DNA of 64,000 nucleotides. Source: Bacillus sp. ISL-45 (GTDB lineage: Bacteria > Bacillota > Bacilli > Bacillales > Cytobacillaceae). Numbering within the stretch: the stretch's first letter is position 1; every line of letters starts with the position of its first letter. The notes under the pieces are model-generated. The model was not told the DNA's origin. It made no database searches and saw nothing but the letters and a program-made list of their open reading frames with translations. The position numbers were made by a program, and so were the translations under genes. The stretch lies in assembly GCF_018613195.1 (NCBI RefSeq), contig NZ_JAGGQQ010000012.1:96253-160252 (forward strand). Direction: 5' to 3'. Below are positions 16,766 through 26,003 of the stretch, piece after piece.

Positions 16766-17638
16766 ATGATTTACCGTCTTCTTGCGCTTAACGTGGATGG
16801 CACGATTCTCCAATCAAATGGAAGGCTCCATAAATCCACGAGGGATGCGATTGAGTACGTTCAGCAAAAAGGGGTTTACGTAACTCTAGTAACTTCAAGA
16901 AGCTTCCCATCTGCCAAAAAGGTGGCTAAAGCGCTGAAAATAAATTCGTTGCTTGTTACTCACCTGGGATCTTATGTTTCTAATGACCTTCGCAGTGATC
17001 CAATTTTTGAAAAACGGATTCCCGAGGATGTAACCTTCCAGCTTGTCAGATTTCTTGAAAGCTTCCCTTGCCAAATCCGGCTTGTGCACGAAAAGTTCTC
17101 ACTGGCAAACAAGTATAAATTAAACCACAATCTGCTGGCGAAAACCGTGTTTACTTCAGGTGACCCGATTTTTTACTCCCAGCAATTCACGGATTCTATC
17201 AGTGAAACACTTGTCAATGAGCCAGTCTCCCCTCCTAAAATCGAAGTCTATTTTGAGTACGAAGAGGATTTGAAGGATGCGCAGCAGGCGATTAATGGAA
17301 TGTTTTCAGAAGTGTCCCTGTCGAGGCTGAATGATTACAGGCTTGACATCATGCCTGAGGGTGTCTCGAAACTGAACGGCCTGATCCAGTTGGGAGAACA
17401 CCTTGGCATTCCATTGAAGGAAATGGTCGCAATTGGCGATAGCAGTGATGACATGGACATGATCGAAGCGTGCGGACTTGGAGTCGCAATGGGGAATGCT
17501 TCTGTGGAAGTAAAAAAAGCTGCTGATTGGGTTACCCGTTCGAATAATCAGCATGGAGTAAGCTACATGGTCAAGGAACACTTCCGCAAACAGCACCCGA
17601 TCGAGTTTCTCCGCAAAATGAATATTATAAAAATGTAA
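16766..17638 (+). CDS. yhaX: HAD-superfamily protein YhaX, nucleophile replaced
   Basis: 290 residues of the Cof-type HAD family (cap type II), which usually removes phosphate from sugar phosphates or cofactors. Motif II (LVTSRS) and motif IV (GDSSDDMDM) are present, but motif I reads LNVDGT: the first Asp of the DxDGT nucleophile motif is Asn (codon AAC at about 16790). Since that Asp forms the phospho-enzyme, ordinary phosphatase activity is doubtful. ATG at 16766 follows GGGGGC. Located between yheA and hemZ as in B. subtilis. Confidence 0.85.
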   Translation: MIYRLLALNVDGTILQSNGRLHKSTRDAIEYVQQKGVYVTLVTSRSFPSAKKVAKALKINSLLVTHLGSYVSNDLRSDPIFEKRIPEDVTFQLVRFLESFPCQIRLVHEKFSLANKYKLNHNLLAKTVFTSGDPIFYSQQFTDSISETLVNEPVSPPKIEVYFEYEEDLKDAQQAINGMFSEVSLSRLNDYRLDIMPEGVSKLNGLIQLGEHLGIPLKEMVAIGDSSDDMDMIEACGLGVAMGNASVEVKKAADWVTRSNNQHGVSYMVKEHFRKQHPIEFLRKMNIIKM

Positions 17639-17644
17639 AATGGA

Positions 17645-17682
17645 AGCACGCCTGGAATTGATCGCAGGCGTGCTTTTGCTTT
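17645..17682 (+). terminator. Terminator after yhaX
   Basis: AGCACGCCTG and CAGGCGTGCT pair over 10 bp, followed by short T runs. Confidence 0.8.
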
Positions 17683-17911
17683 GTTTGGGAATGATTTGTA
17701 GTTTTTCAGGAAGATATCTGGATGTTTCGCAAATAAAGGAAATCCTTTCGGAAGTATTCGATTCAGGAATGAGTTTTTAGGAAAATGAATAGGACGTCTA
17801 TAATAATCTTCGGACCACAGCAGAAAACTGGTAGCTTTTACACTGTCTTGACCTTTGGATCATTATTCTATTACACTTATTGAAGCATGTTTAATTGAAA
17901 AGGTGAATCTC

Positions 17912-19420
17912 ATGAGAATTAATATAAAAGGTATTCAAGATGACAGATTACAGCGTCCTCTCGGGTTGATCGCTAATCTGTTTTTTGAAGAATCAGAAGT
18001 AGCATTAAGCGAGACGGAACAGGAAGTTGATGCGGTAATTAAATTTGATGTTCAAAATGCCGGCGGAGAGTTTTTTGTAAAAGCAGCTTTGGAGGCAGAG
18101 GGAGAGGCTTATTCAGCAGAAGCCAACAAAGAAATTCCAGCTGGTTTGAGCGAAAAAGAAGAATTCAAATTGCTCAAAACAGTCATTTCAAGGGCTTATT
18201 TAAAAGTGCTTCAAGACTGGACAGGAATGATCCAGAAGTGGGGGATACTTACAGGGGTTCGTCCTACCAAGCTTTTGCATAAAAAGCTCCGCGAAGGAAT
18301 GAATCAGCAGGATGCCCATAGAGAGCTGAAGGAACAGTATTTGATATCGGATGAAAAAATCCAGCTCATGCAGCAAATCGTTGACCGTCAGCTTGCTGTC
18401 CTGCCTGACCTGTATGATCTGAAAAATGGTGTCAGCATTTATATCGGCATTCCATTTTGCCCGACAAAGTGTGCTTACTGTACATTCCCTGCTTATGCCA
18501 TCAACGGCCGGCAAGGGTCTGTGGATTCTTTCCTTGGCGGGCTTCACTACGAAATCCGCCGTATCGGGGACTGGCTGAAGCAGAATGATATCAAGATTAC
18601 TACCGTTTATTATGGAGGCGGTACACCGACGTCGATTACCGCTGAAGAAATGGATATGCTGTATGAAGAGGTTCAGCAATCATTCCCGGATGTGGAGAAT
18701 ATCAGGGAAGTGACTGTCGAAGCCGGCCGGCCGGACACGATCACTTCTGAAAAGCTGGATGTGCTGAAAAAGTGGAATATCGACCGGATCAGCATCAATC
18801 CGCAGTCATACATCCAGGAAACCTTGAAGGCAATCGGCCGTCACCATACAGTGGAAGAAACGATAGAAAAATTCCACCTGGCCCGCCAAATGGGCATGAA
18901 CAACATAAACATGGATTTGATCATTGGCCTTCCAGGGGAAGGGACGGAGGAATTTGCCCATACCCTGGCTGAAACAGAAAAGCTGATGCCGGAGTCCCTG
19001 ACGGTTCATACTCTTTCTTTCAAAAGAGCGTCAGAAATGACAAGGAATAAACAGAAATATAAAGTATCTGGCCGCGATGAAATAGAAAAAATGATGAATA
19101 TGGCTGAATCATGGACGAAGGAGCATGACTACGTGCCATATTATCTGTACAGACAGAAGAACATTCTTGGGAACCTGGAGAATGTAGGCTATGCTTTTCC
19201 TGAGCAGGAGAGCCTTTACAATATTATCATCATGGAAGAACAGCAAACCATCATAGGCCTGGGATGCGGCGCATCGAGCAAATTCATTGATCCCGAAACA
19301 GGTGTTATCATACAGTTCTCGAATCCAAAGGATCCAAAGTCATATAACGACAGCTTTGAAGAGTACGCTAATAAAAAGATCGAGATTCTCGACTCTTTGT
19401 TTAATAAGGCGAAAATTTAA
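17912..19420 (+). CDS. hemZ: Radical-SAM coproporphyrinogen III oxidase-like protein HemZ
   Basis: 502 residues. The radical SAM cluster motif CPTKCAYC (CxxxCxxC) lies near residue 187, followed by the SAM-binding GGGTPTS and the HemN-type segments. HemZ is linked to oxygen-independent coproporphyrinogen oxidation, though members of this HemW/HemN group can also act in heme handling. Start is the ATG at 17912, nine bases after AAAAGGTGA; the upstream TTG at 17855 lacks a ribosome site. The hemEHY genes lie 28 kb further on, as in B. subtilis. Confidence 0.88.
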   Translation: MRINIKGIQDDRLQRPLGLIANLFFEESEVALSETEQEVDAVIKFDVQNAGGEFFVKAALEAEGEAYSAEANKEIPAGLSEKEEFKLLKTVISRAYLKVLQDWTGMIQKWGILTGVRPTKLLHKKLREGMNQQDAHRELKEQYLISDEKIQLMQQIVDRQLAVLPDLYDLKNGVSIYIGIPFCPTKCAYCTFPAYAINGRQGSVDSFLGGLHYEIRRIGDWLKQNDIKITTVYYGGGTPTSITAEEMDMLYEEVQQSFPDVENIREVTVEAGRPDTITSEKLDVLKKWNIDRISINPQSYIQETLKAIGRHHTVEETIEKFHLARQMGMNNINMDLIIGLPGEGTEEFAHTLAETEKLMPESLTVHTLSFKRASEMTRNKQKYKVSGRDEIEKMMNMAESWTKEHDYVPYYLYRQKNILGNLENVGYAFPEQESLYNIIIMEEQQTIIGLGCGASSKFIDPETGVIIQFSNPKDPKSYNDSFEEYANKKIEILDSLFNKAKI

Positions 19421-19427
19421 TGATGAT

Positions 19428-19461
19428 AAGCTTCCGAAGATTCATTTCGGGAGCTTTTTTG
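19428..19461 (+). terminator. Terminator after hemZ
   Basis: AAGCTTCCGAA and TTTCGGGAGCTT pair (one bulge), followed by TTTTTT. Confidence 0.85.
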
Positions 19462-19536
19462 GTTTGGGGAACGACTTGACCATTTTTGCGTGATTTGAAA
19501 ATATATTGGCCAGCAAGTTCCTGTCAAAAACTTTTT

Positions 19537-19660
19537 ATTCCGCTAAAGCGGCCGGCATTTTTGCGTAAACGGCTTCTAATTCCGCGAAAAGGATATTTAA
19601 ATCCGCGAAAAACCAACTAAATTCTGCGAAGGGGAATAACCCTGCAATTATCCTCTGCGA
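19537..19660. repeat. Array of 21-bp phased TCCGCGAAA repeats
   Basis: The core (T/A)TCCGCGAAA recurs with its GCG at 19542 (as GCT), 19563, 19584, 19605 and 19626, exactly 21 bp apart; a sixth, out of phase, copy has GCG at 19657. Sequence is unrelated to the GCAAT array at 3979 but the period is the same. Confidence 0.82.
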
Positions 19661-19762
19661 ATTTCTGTTTATTCTTTAAAAAATCTAAATAGTGGGAAAA
19701 AAGGTTTTTAAATATAACTTCTCCCTATATAATAAAAATATAAGGATAAATGGAGGGGATGA

Positions 19763-20557
19763 ATGGTGGCGATTGAATTTTCAACGGACACTGTGAAATT
19801 AGACATTAATGGACGTGTTGCGGTTCTTGAATTGAACAGGCCAGCAGCACTGAATGCTCTTGATGTGGAAATGATCAAGGGAGTCACTATGAATCTGAAG
19901 GAAGTCTGCAAGTCTGATGAGATCGATATTGTGGTGATTAAAGGAGCCGGTCGTGCCTTTTCAGCAGGCGGTGATATCAAAACGATGCTTTCCAATACAA
20001 ATGAAAGCGATTTCTATCATGTGATGGATGATATTCACGATATGATCGTGACTTTGTACAGCATGCCAAAGGTAACCATCAGCGCAGTAACAGGTGCAGC
20101 GGCAGGCCTGGGCTTCAGCCTTGCACTAGCGACAGATTACATAATCGCCGAGCCATCAAGCAAGATAGCGATGAACTTTATTGGTATTGGCTTGATACCG
20201 GATGGGGGAGGCCACTTCTTCATGGAGGAGCGCCTTGGGGAAACGAAGGCGAAGCAGCTGATTTGGGAAGGAAAGACTCTTTCTGCCACTGAAGCGCTGA
20301 CACTGGGACTTGTTGACGAGGTGCCAACAGGAGATTTTACAGAAGCGGTTGAAGCTAAAATACAAGCATGGCTGAACAAACCGGTTCAGGCAATGATAAA
20401 GACGAAGAAAATCCTAGCAGAGAAAAACAGGCCTGCTCTGTTGAAAATCCTTGAACTGGAAAAATACGGACAGTTTAAAATGCGCCAGACAGAGGACCAT
20501 CAGGAGGGCATCAATGCTTTCCTTGAAAAAAGGAAGCCGCAGTTCAAAGGAAAATAA
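19763..20557 (+). CDS. yhaR: Enoyl-CoA hydratase/isomerase family protein YhaR
   Basis: 264-residue crotonase-fold enzyme acting on acyl-CoA thioesters. Oxyanion-hole segments GRAFSAGGDI (near residue 60) and TGAAAGLGFSLALATDY (near 112) are present. The second acidic region reads IGLIPDGGGHFF, so the usual catalytic glutamates are not both evident and the exact reaction is open (hydratase or isomerase). ATG at 19763 lies six bases after GGAGG. Single gene with its own terminator. Confidence 0.85.
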   Translation: MVAIEFSTDTVKLDINGRVAVLELNRPAALNALDVEMIKGVTMNLKEVCKSDEIDIVVIKGAGRAFSAGGDIKTMLSNTNESDFYHVMDDIHDMIVTLYSMPKVTISAVTGAAAGLGFSLALATDYIIAEPSSKIAMNFIGIGLIPDGGGHFFMEERLGETKAKQLIWEGKTLSATEALTLGLVDEVPTGDFTEAVEAKIQAWLNKPVQAMIKTKKILAEKNRPALLKILELEKYGQFKMRQTEDHQEGINAFLEKRKPQFKGK

Positions 20558-20561
20558 ACAA

Positions 20562-20593
20562 AAAAGCAAAGAGGGTGGACCTCTTTGCTTTTC
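20562..20593. terminator. Bidirectional terminator between yhaR and the yhzC-like gene
   Basis: AAGCAAAGAGG and CCTCTTTGCTT form an 11-bp stem flanked by A and T runs; the two genes converge here. Confidence 0.88.
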
Positions 20594-20779
20594 TTATGGA
20601 TGAAAAAGAATTAATTTTCCTCTAGGTGAAGTACAGCGGTGGGTCTTATCGGTGAGATTTTTTTCTTCAAGCATTCTTGATCCGATTTCCTTTGCTTCTT
20701 CATCATTGCCGGCCTGGAATGATTCGTCAATCAATTTTTCCCCATTTGGTTCAAAGGCTGTCAGTTTGTAAGTCTCCAT
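20594..20779 (-). CDS. YhzC-like small protein
   Basis: 61 residues with a short beta-helix pattern: METYKLTAFEPNGEKL, then an acidic helix (DEEAKEIGSRMLEE), then THRCTSPRGKLILFH. It resembles YhzC of the same B. subtilis neighbourhood, from memory. Function unknown. Start is ATG at 20779; an adjacent GTG at 20782 is also possible because AAGGGG fits both. Confidence 0.7.
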   Translation of the reverse strand: METYKLTAFEPNGEKLIDESFQAGNDEEAKEIGSRMLEEKNLTDKTHRCTSPRGKLILFHP

Positions 20780-20820
20780 CACAACGTCCCCTTTTTAAAG
20801 ATTAGTAAGTATAAAACTAA

Positions 20821-21164
20821 CTTCGATAATTGTCTAGCTCCAGCGCCTAGCCAGTTTTCATCTCTGCTTGTGCTTCTTCGAGTATCTTGCGAGAAGCGTT
20901 AGCTTTGAGCAGCTCGAGTCGTTTGTCTAGTTGCACCTCCTAGAAACTCCGAAACTCCAAATCCGCCGGCAAGGTCGGAGTCTCCAGTTTCTGCGTTTCT
21001 GGGCAGTCGGCTACACATTTCCATTTCGGTCCGCCCAATGAAGTCAAAGAGCGACTTCACCGGTCGGCTCTCTGAGGCACAGGACGTGCAGACCCGCCAG
21101 TCACACGATGTGGCGTTTTAGGCGGGCAACGCTTGTCGGTGCTGACTGAGGCACTTCCGCTTTT
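20821..21164 (+). repeat. Dispersed structured repeat, copy R5
   Basis: Long form: opening TTCGATAATTGTCTAG, the GAAACTCCGA/TCGGAG/AGTTTC module, GGTCCGCCC/GGTCGG around the GAAGTC/GACTTC hairpin, the CCCGCC/GGCGGG stem, and the ending GAGGCACTTCCGCTTTT. Lies between the yhzC-like gene and yhaQ. Confidence 0.9.
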
Positions 21165-21291
21165 CTTGCAAAATTCAGATGATTACTATTATTTTTGCAT
21201 AACTTTTTTAAATATGCAAAACAAAAAATATATTTAAATATGAAACTATTTTCCTATAAAATTCGTAGTAATTTATTGGAAAAGGAGGAAG

Positions 21292-22197
21292 ATGATTATG
21301 GTATTACAGCTTGAACAGGTTACAAAGAGATTTGGCAATTTTACAGCAGTGAATCAGCTGTCACTTAATATTCCAGAAAAAGAAATGTTCGGATTCCTTG
21401 GTGCGAATGGCGCCGGGAAGACAACGACCTTCCGGATGATCCTGGGTCTTCTTGATGTCTCGGAGGGAATGGTTACGTGGGATGGCAAACCAATCAATTA
21501 TGATTCGAGCAGTATCATCGGTTACCTTCCGGAGGAAAGGGGACTTTATCCAAAGCTTAAGGTCCGCGACCAGATAGTCTATCTTGCCAGGTTAAGAGGA
21601 ATGCAAAAACAAGCTGCCCTCAAGGAGCTTGATTACTGGCTCAATCGCTTTAAGGTACCAGAATATGCGGATAAAAAGGTGGAAGAGCTGTCAAAGGGGA
21701 ACCAGCAGAAAATTCAGTTCATTGCGGCTGTCATCCATAAGCCAAAGCTGTTAATCCTTGATGAGCCTTTTAGCGGACTGGATCCGGTGAATGTGGAACA
21801 GTTAAAAGAAGCAGTCGTCGAACTGAAAAATGCGGGCATGACGATTGTTTTTGCTAGCCACCGGATGGAGCATGTGGAAGAAATGTGTGAGCATATCTGC
21901 ATCATGCACAAAGGAAGCCCTGTCGTCCACGGTGCCCTTAAAGAAATCAAAAGATCTTTTGGTAAAAAGAATCTGGTCATCCATGCGGATTTCGATACTT
22001 CTTTTCTTAAGGAGCATCCTGGAGTGGCAAAAGCAAAAATGACAGCAGAGGGAATCCATCTGCAAATCTCGGGGGAGCAAGTTGCCGAAGACATCTTGAA
22101 AGATATCGTTGGTAAAGGGTTCATCCGCAAATTTGTCCTTGAAGAGCCAAGCCTCAATGATATTTTCATAGAAAAGGTGGGTAATTCATATGAATAA
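21292..22197 (+). CDS. yhaQ: ABC exporter ATPase YhaQ (NatA-like)
   Basis: 301 residues. Walker A GANGAGKTTTF, signature LSKGNQQKI, Walker B LLILDEPFSGLDPVN, switch His in FASHRMEH. The C-terminal 80 residues are the extra domain found in NatA-type ATPases. It powers the YhaP permease; the pair resembles the NatAB sodium exporter, but the substrate is not proven. The GGAGGAAG site precedes the ATG at 21292/21298. Stop overlaps the yhaP start by 8 bases. Confidence 0.88.
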   Translation: MIMVLQLEQVTKRFGNFTAVNQLSLNIPEKEMFGFLGANGAGKTTTFRMILGLLDVSEGMVTWDGKPINYDSSSIIGYLPEERGLYPKLKVRDQIVYLARLRGMQKQAALKELDYWLNRFKVPEYADKKVEELSKGNQQKIQFIAAVIHKPKLLILDEPFSGLDPVNVEQLKEAVVELKNAGMTIVFASHRMEHVEEMCEHICIMHKGSPVVHGALKEIKRSFGKKNLVIHADFDTSFLKEHPGVAKAKMTAEGIHLQISGEQVAEDILKDIVGKGFIRKFVLEEPSLNDIFIEKVGNSYE

Positions 22198-23443
22198 TTT
22201 TTTCATAATCCTGATCCATACATACATGAGTAAGCTGAAAACAAAATCCTTTTTAGTTACGACCATCCTGACAGTAGGGATTATGCTCGCGCTGACGAAT
22301 ATGACAAATATCATCGAGTTTTTCAATAAAGGTGAAGAGGCTGACAAAATTACAGTCATTGACGAGACTGGCCAGCTTTTTAAGCCGCTGAATGAGCAAA
22401 TGAAGATGGTTAACGAGGAGCTTGTCCTGGAAAAACATGATGGAGATGAAGAAAGTGCGAGGAAAGCAGTCGAGGCAGGGGAATATAAAGGCCTTCTCGA
22501 ATTAAGCTTGAACAATGAAGGGCTTCCGGCAGCTTCCTACAAGGCGATGAGCATAGCTGATTCTGCTATTCCAGGAGACCTGCAGGCTGCATTACAGCAG
22601 ATTAAAACCTCGATGGCTTCGACACAAATCAATATCGCTCCAGATCAATTGGAAAAACTGTACGCGCCGGTTGAGTTTGAAAAAACAGCTCTCGAAAAAG
22701 ATGCCAAAACGGAAGAGGAACTGAATCAAGCTAGAGGACTAGTCTATGTCCTGCTTTTCATCATTTATTTTGCGGTCCTTATGTACGCCAATATGATTGC
22801 CATGGAAGTCGCGACTGAAAAATCATCAAGAGTAATGGAAATCATGATATCAAGCGTATCGCCTATCAAGCAAATGTTTGCGAAGATTCTCGGTATTGGG
22901 CTGCTGAGCTTGACCCAGCTCGCGGTTCTTTTGCTGGTTGGGTACTACTCCATTAAACAGAACCTCGAAAGCATGGAGGGTGGATTTTTCGAGTTCTTTG
23001 GTTTTGGGAATATTCCAGCCAGCACGATCGTTTACGCTGTAATCTTCTTCATACTTGGGTACTTCCTGTATGCTACGATGGCTGCATTCCTTGGTTCACT
23101 TGTCAGCCGGATTGAAGATGTACAGCAAATGATTACACCAATGACAATGCTTGTAATCGCTGGCTTCATGATGGCAATGTTCGGGCTTAGTCAGCCAGAA
23201 GCGCCATTTGTAAAATATACATCCTTCATTCCGTTTTTCTCGCCGATGTTGATGTTCCTGCGCGTAGGCATGCTGAACATTCCTTTTTGGGAAATTGCTT
23301 TATCGATCGGTATCCTGGTTGCCACAATAGCCTTCCTGGCTGTATTCGGTGCCAGAGTCTACCGTGGCGGAGTCCTGATGTATGGAAAATCAAACTCATT
23401 CAAGGACATCAAAAAAGCACTGCAGCTAACGAAAAATGAATAA
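22190..23443 (+). CDS. yhaP: ABC-2 type exporter permease YhaP (NatB-like)
   Basis: 417 residues: one N-terminal membrane helix (about 20-40), a large outside domain to about residue 180, then five further hydrophobic segments to the C-terminus. This is the NatB/ABC-2 plan. ATG at 22190 lies in the end of yhaQ (AAAGGTGG upstream). Forms the membrane part of the YhaQP exporter, possibly for sodium or a toxic compound. Confidence 0.87.
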   Translation: MNNFFIILIHTYMSKLKTKSFLVTTILTVGIMLALTNMTNIIEFFNKGEEADKITVIDETGQLFKPLNEQMKMVNEELVLEKHDGDEESARKAVEAGEYKGLLELSLNNEGLPAASYKAMSIADSAIPGDLQAALQQIKTSMASTQINIAPDQLEKLYAPVEFEKTALEKDAKTEEELNQARGLVYVLLFIIYFAVLMYANMIAMEVATEKSSRVMEIMISSVSPIKQMFAKILGIGLLSLTQLAVLLLVGYYSIKQNLESMEGGFFEFFGFGNIPASTIVYAVIFFILGYFLYATMAAFLGSLVSRIEDVQQMITPMTMLVIAGFMMAMFGLSQPEAPFVKYTSFIPFFSPMLMFLRVGMLNIPFWEIALSIGILVATIAFLAVFGARVYRGGVLMYGKSNSFKDIKKALQLTKNE

Positions 23444-23446
23444 GGG

Positions 23447-23477
23447 AAAGCCGCAATCATGTGATTGCGGCTTTTTT
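23447..23477 (+). terminator. Terminator after yhaP
   Basis: AAAGCCGCAATCA and TGATTGCGGCTTT form a 13-bp stem followed by T residues. Confidence 0.92.
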
Positions 23478-23652
23478 ACAGGGAAATCAACTGGCTATGC
23501 GGAATATTTAGTAGAGGATGAAATAGTTTGTGCCCGAGATGATGAGGAAACCGAAATACGGTCACATAAATGGTGAACAAGCCCGTATGGAAGAGGAAAG
23601 GCAGATTTCGGGTCATAAGATTACTAGATGTATAGAAGGGAAGTGTTCATGG

Positions 23653-24348
23653 TTGCGACAGATTATTGCAATGGGAGGCGGGGGTTTTTCGATGGAGCCT
23701 GAGAACCCTCTGTTGGATTTGTACATTCTGGGGCAGTCGGAAATTCAAACTCCGAAAGTTTGCTTTGTGCCAACTGCCTCCGGGGATGCTGAGAATTATA
23801 TATTAAGATTCTATAAAGCTTTTGAAGGCCATAAATGCATACCATCACATCTCTCATTGTTCCGTCCTCCGACAAGAGACTTAGAAGACTATGTCATGGA
23901 TAAGGAGATCATTTATGTGGGCGGAGGCAATACGAAGAACCTGCTGGCTCTGTGGAAGGAATGGGGACTTGATGTAATCCTGCGGAAAGCCTGGCAGCAT
24001 GGCAGAATCATGGCTGGAGTAAGCGCGGGATCAATCTGCTGGTTCGAGGAAGGTGTGACAGACTCTTTTGGCAGCGGACTTGAACCGCTGAAGACTCTCG
24101 GGTTTTTAAAAGGGAGTAACTGCCCGCATTATGATGGGGAAGAGGAGCGTCGGCCTGCGTATCAGAGATTTGTGGGTTCGCGCAGGATAAAAGGCGGATA
24201 CGCAGCAGATGACGGAGCGGCAATGCACTTTATCGATGAGGAACTAATTAAAGCGGTAAGCTCCAGGCCGGTAGCGAAGGCTTATCATGTTTGTGAGACT
24301 GATGGAAAGGTGCAAGAAAAGGAAATGGAAACAATATATCTTGGATAA
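23653..24348 (+). CDS. Peptidase E-like serine hydrolase (family S51)
   Basis: About 231 residues of the peptidase E / cyanophycinase group, cytoplasmic enzymes that in the type case cut N-terminal Asp dipeptides. The nucleophile elbow GVSAGSICW and the segments IAMGGGGFSMEPENPLL and VGGGNTKNLL are conserved. The open frame begins at 23530, but the first 41 residues have no counterpart in the family; TTG at 23653, about ten bases after AAGGGAAG, gives the usual N-terminus (RQIIAMGGGG). This start is a judgement. Not in the B. subtilis yha cluster; similar to YgaJ. Confidence 0.82.
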   Translation: MRQIIAMGGGGFSMEPENPLLDLYILGQSEIQTPKVCFVPTASGDAENYILRFYKAFEGHKCIPSHLSLFRPPTRDLEDYVMDKEIIYVGGGNTKNLLALWKEWGLDVILRKAWQHGRIMAGVSAGSICWFEEGVTDSFGSGLEPLKTLGFLKGSNCPHYDGEEERRPAYQRFVGSRRIKGGYAADDGAAMHFIDEELIKAVSSRPVAKAYHVCETDGKVQEKEMETIYLG

Positions 24349-24352
24349 AGGG

Positions 24353-24389
24353 GAACTGCAGTTCTAATGGGGACTGCAGTTTTTTTTTC
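24353..24389 (+). terminator. Terminator after the peptidase E-like gene
   Basis: AACTGCAGT and ACTGCAGTT pair, followed by nine T. Confidence 0.85.
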
Positions 24390-24410
24390 TATAAAGTATA
24401 AACTTTTCAC

Positions 24411-24690
24411 ACTAAGACTGGTGTCCAGCTCCAGCGCCTAGCCAGTTTTCATCCCTGAGAAGGCCTCTCCGAGTATCTTGCGAGAAGCGTTAGTTTTGGG
24501 CAGCTCGAGACACTTGTCTAGCTGCGGCTCCTAACTCCTCGAGACGTTTCGGTCCTGCCAATGAAGTCAAAGAGCGACTTCAATGTCAGGCCCTCTGAGG
24601 CACAGGGCGTGCAAACCCGCCAGCCACACGATGTGGCGTTTTATCGCGGGCAGTGCTTGTCGGGGCTGACCAAGGCGCTTACGCTTTTTT
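24411..24690 (+). repeat. Dispersed structured repeat, copy R6
   Basis: Medium form. Stem extension CCTG (24554-24557) faces CAGG (24597-24600), as in R1 and unlike the CCG/CGG copies. The CCCGCC stem and closing AAGGCGCTTACGCTTTTTTT are present; the T run makes the end terminator-like on the plus strand. Confidence 0.9.
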
Positions 24691-24762
24691 TGTTAGAACG
24701 TGCATTCGTATTTTTTGAGTGTTAAAATAAAGGAAAACAGGAAGCGGGAAAGGAATTATCCA

Positions 24763-25986
24763 ATGAAACAGGTGAAGTTTTTACATACTGCCGACCTTCA
24801 TCTTGATAGTCCGATGGTTGGCCTGCGGCATCTGCCGAAAGCCATTTTTCACCGGCTCCAGGAGAGCACATTTACGGCCTTGAAAAATATCACAGATGCT
24901 GCGATTAAACATGAAGTGGATTTTGTCGTCATTGCGGGAGATTTATTCGATGGGGAGGACCGAAGCATACGTGCCCAGGCTTTTCTCCGCAATGAGATGG
25001 AGAAGCTGGCTGATGAAGGGATAAAGGTATATGCAATCCATGGGAATCATGATCATCTTGGCGCAAAATCCCTGACTTTAGATTTTCCAGAGAATGTTCA
25101 CTTTTTCTCAGAACAGGTAGAAAAGGTTGATTATAGAAAGGATGATGGCACTCTTGTCCATCTTTATGGCTTTAGCTACCCAGAGCGGCATGTGATGGAG
25201 CGGTGGATTGAGAAATATCAGAAGGTCGATGGCGCGGATTTTCACGTTGGTTTGCTTCATGGCCATTTTGAGGGTGTGAGTGACCATGGAAAATATGCGC
25301 CATTCAGGTTATCTGATCTATTAGAAAAAAATTATGATTATTGGGCACTGGGCCATATTCATAAAAAAGCGTTTTTATCACAGCAGCCTTATGTTGTCTA
25401 TCCTGGAAACCCCCAGGGACGGAACAGGAAAGAGCTGGGAGATAAAGGGGCGTATATCGTTAATTTGTCAGAAGCAGGCTCAGAAGTTACCTTTTATGAA
25501 ACTGCTGATGTGATTTGGGATGAGGTAGTTATTGATGTCCAAGATTTGTTGAGTTTCAATGCACTCTATGAAAATTGCCTGGATGCCATCGATGGTAAAA
25601 GAAGAGAAGGAAAAGGGGTCCTGCTGGACATCAAGATTGAAGGCCTGAATTCCAGTCTGTCAGATGTGATTGAAAAAATAGAAAATGGCGAACTTCTTGA
25701 ACTTCTGCAGGAAGCTGAAAAGGAAGAGGATTCTTTTGTCTGGGTGCACAGGCTAAAGTTTACCGAAGATATTGCTGTCGACCGCGCCGGATTGATTAAG
25801 CAAAGTGATTTCTATGAGGAGTTATTCAGCACGATTGAGCAATATGATGACTTGGGGAATTCTCTGTCTCCACTATTCCAGCACAGCCAGGCAAGAAGGC
25901 ATTTAGGTATGCTGTCGGAACAGGAAAAAGAAGAACTGGTTGAGGATGCCGAGAGGATCCTTCTCCAAATGCTGCTGAAAAATTGA
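24763..25986 (+). CDS. yhaO: DNA-repair metallophosphoesterase YhaO (SbcD/Mre11-like)
   Basis: 407 residues. The N-terminal phosphoesterase domain has the five metal motifs: HTADLHLD, AGDLFDG, GNHDH, LLHGHF and LGHIHK. The C-terminal 150 residues are the capping part. Pairs with YhaN, the SMC-like ATPase encoded next, in the manner of SbcD-SbcC or Mre11-Rad50. Start is ATG at 24763 after GGAAAGGA; the frame upstream to 24700 has no ribosome site. Stop lies 17 bases before yhaN. Confidence 0.9.
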   Translation: MKQVKFLHTADLHLDSPMVGLRHLPKAIFHRLQESTFTALKNITDAAIKHEVDFVVIAGDLFDGEDRSIRAQAFLRNEMEKLADEGIKVYAIHGNHDHLGAKSLTLDFPENVHFFSEQVEKVDYRKDDGTLVHLYGFSYPERHVMERWIEKYQKVDGADFHVGLLHGHFEGVSDHGKYAPFRLSDLLEKNYDYWALGHIHKKAFLSQQPYVVYPGNPQGRNRKELGDKGAYIVNLSEAGSEVTFYETADVIWDEVVIDVQDLLSFNALYENCLDAIDGKRREGKGVLLDIKIEGLNSSLSDVIEKIENGELLELLQEAEKEEDSFVWVHRLKFTEDIAVDRAGLIKQSDFYEELFSTIEQYDDLGNSLSPLFQHSQARRHLGMLSEQEKEELVEDAERILLQMLLKN

Positions 25987-26003
25987 AGAAAGGAGGCCGA
26001 ATG

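Noticed and set aside
23530..23652. 41-residue N-terminal extension of the peptidase E-like protein
   Set aside because: No match to the family's N-terminus; the TTG at 23653 gives the normal start.
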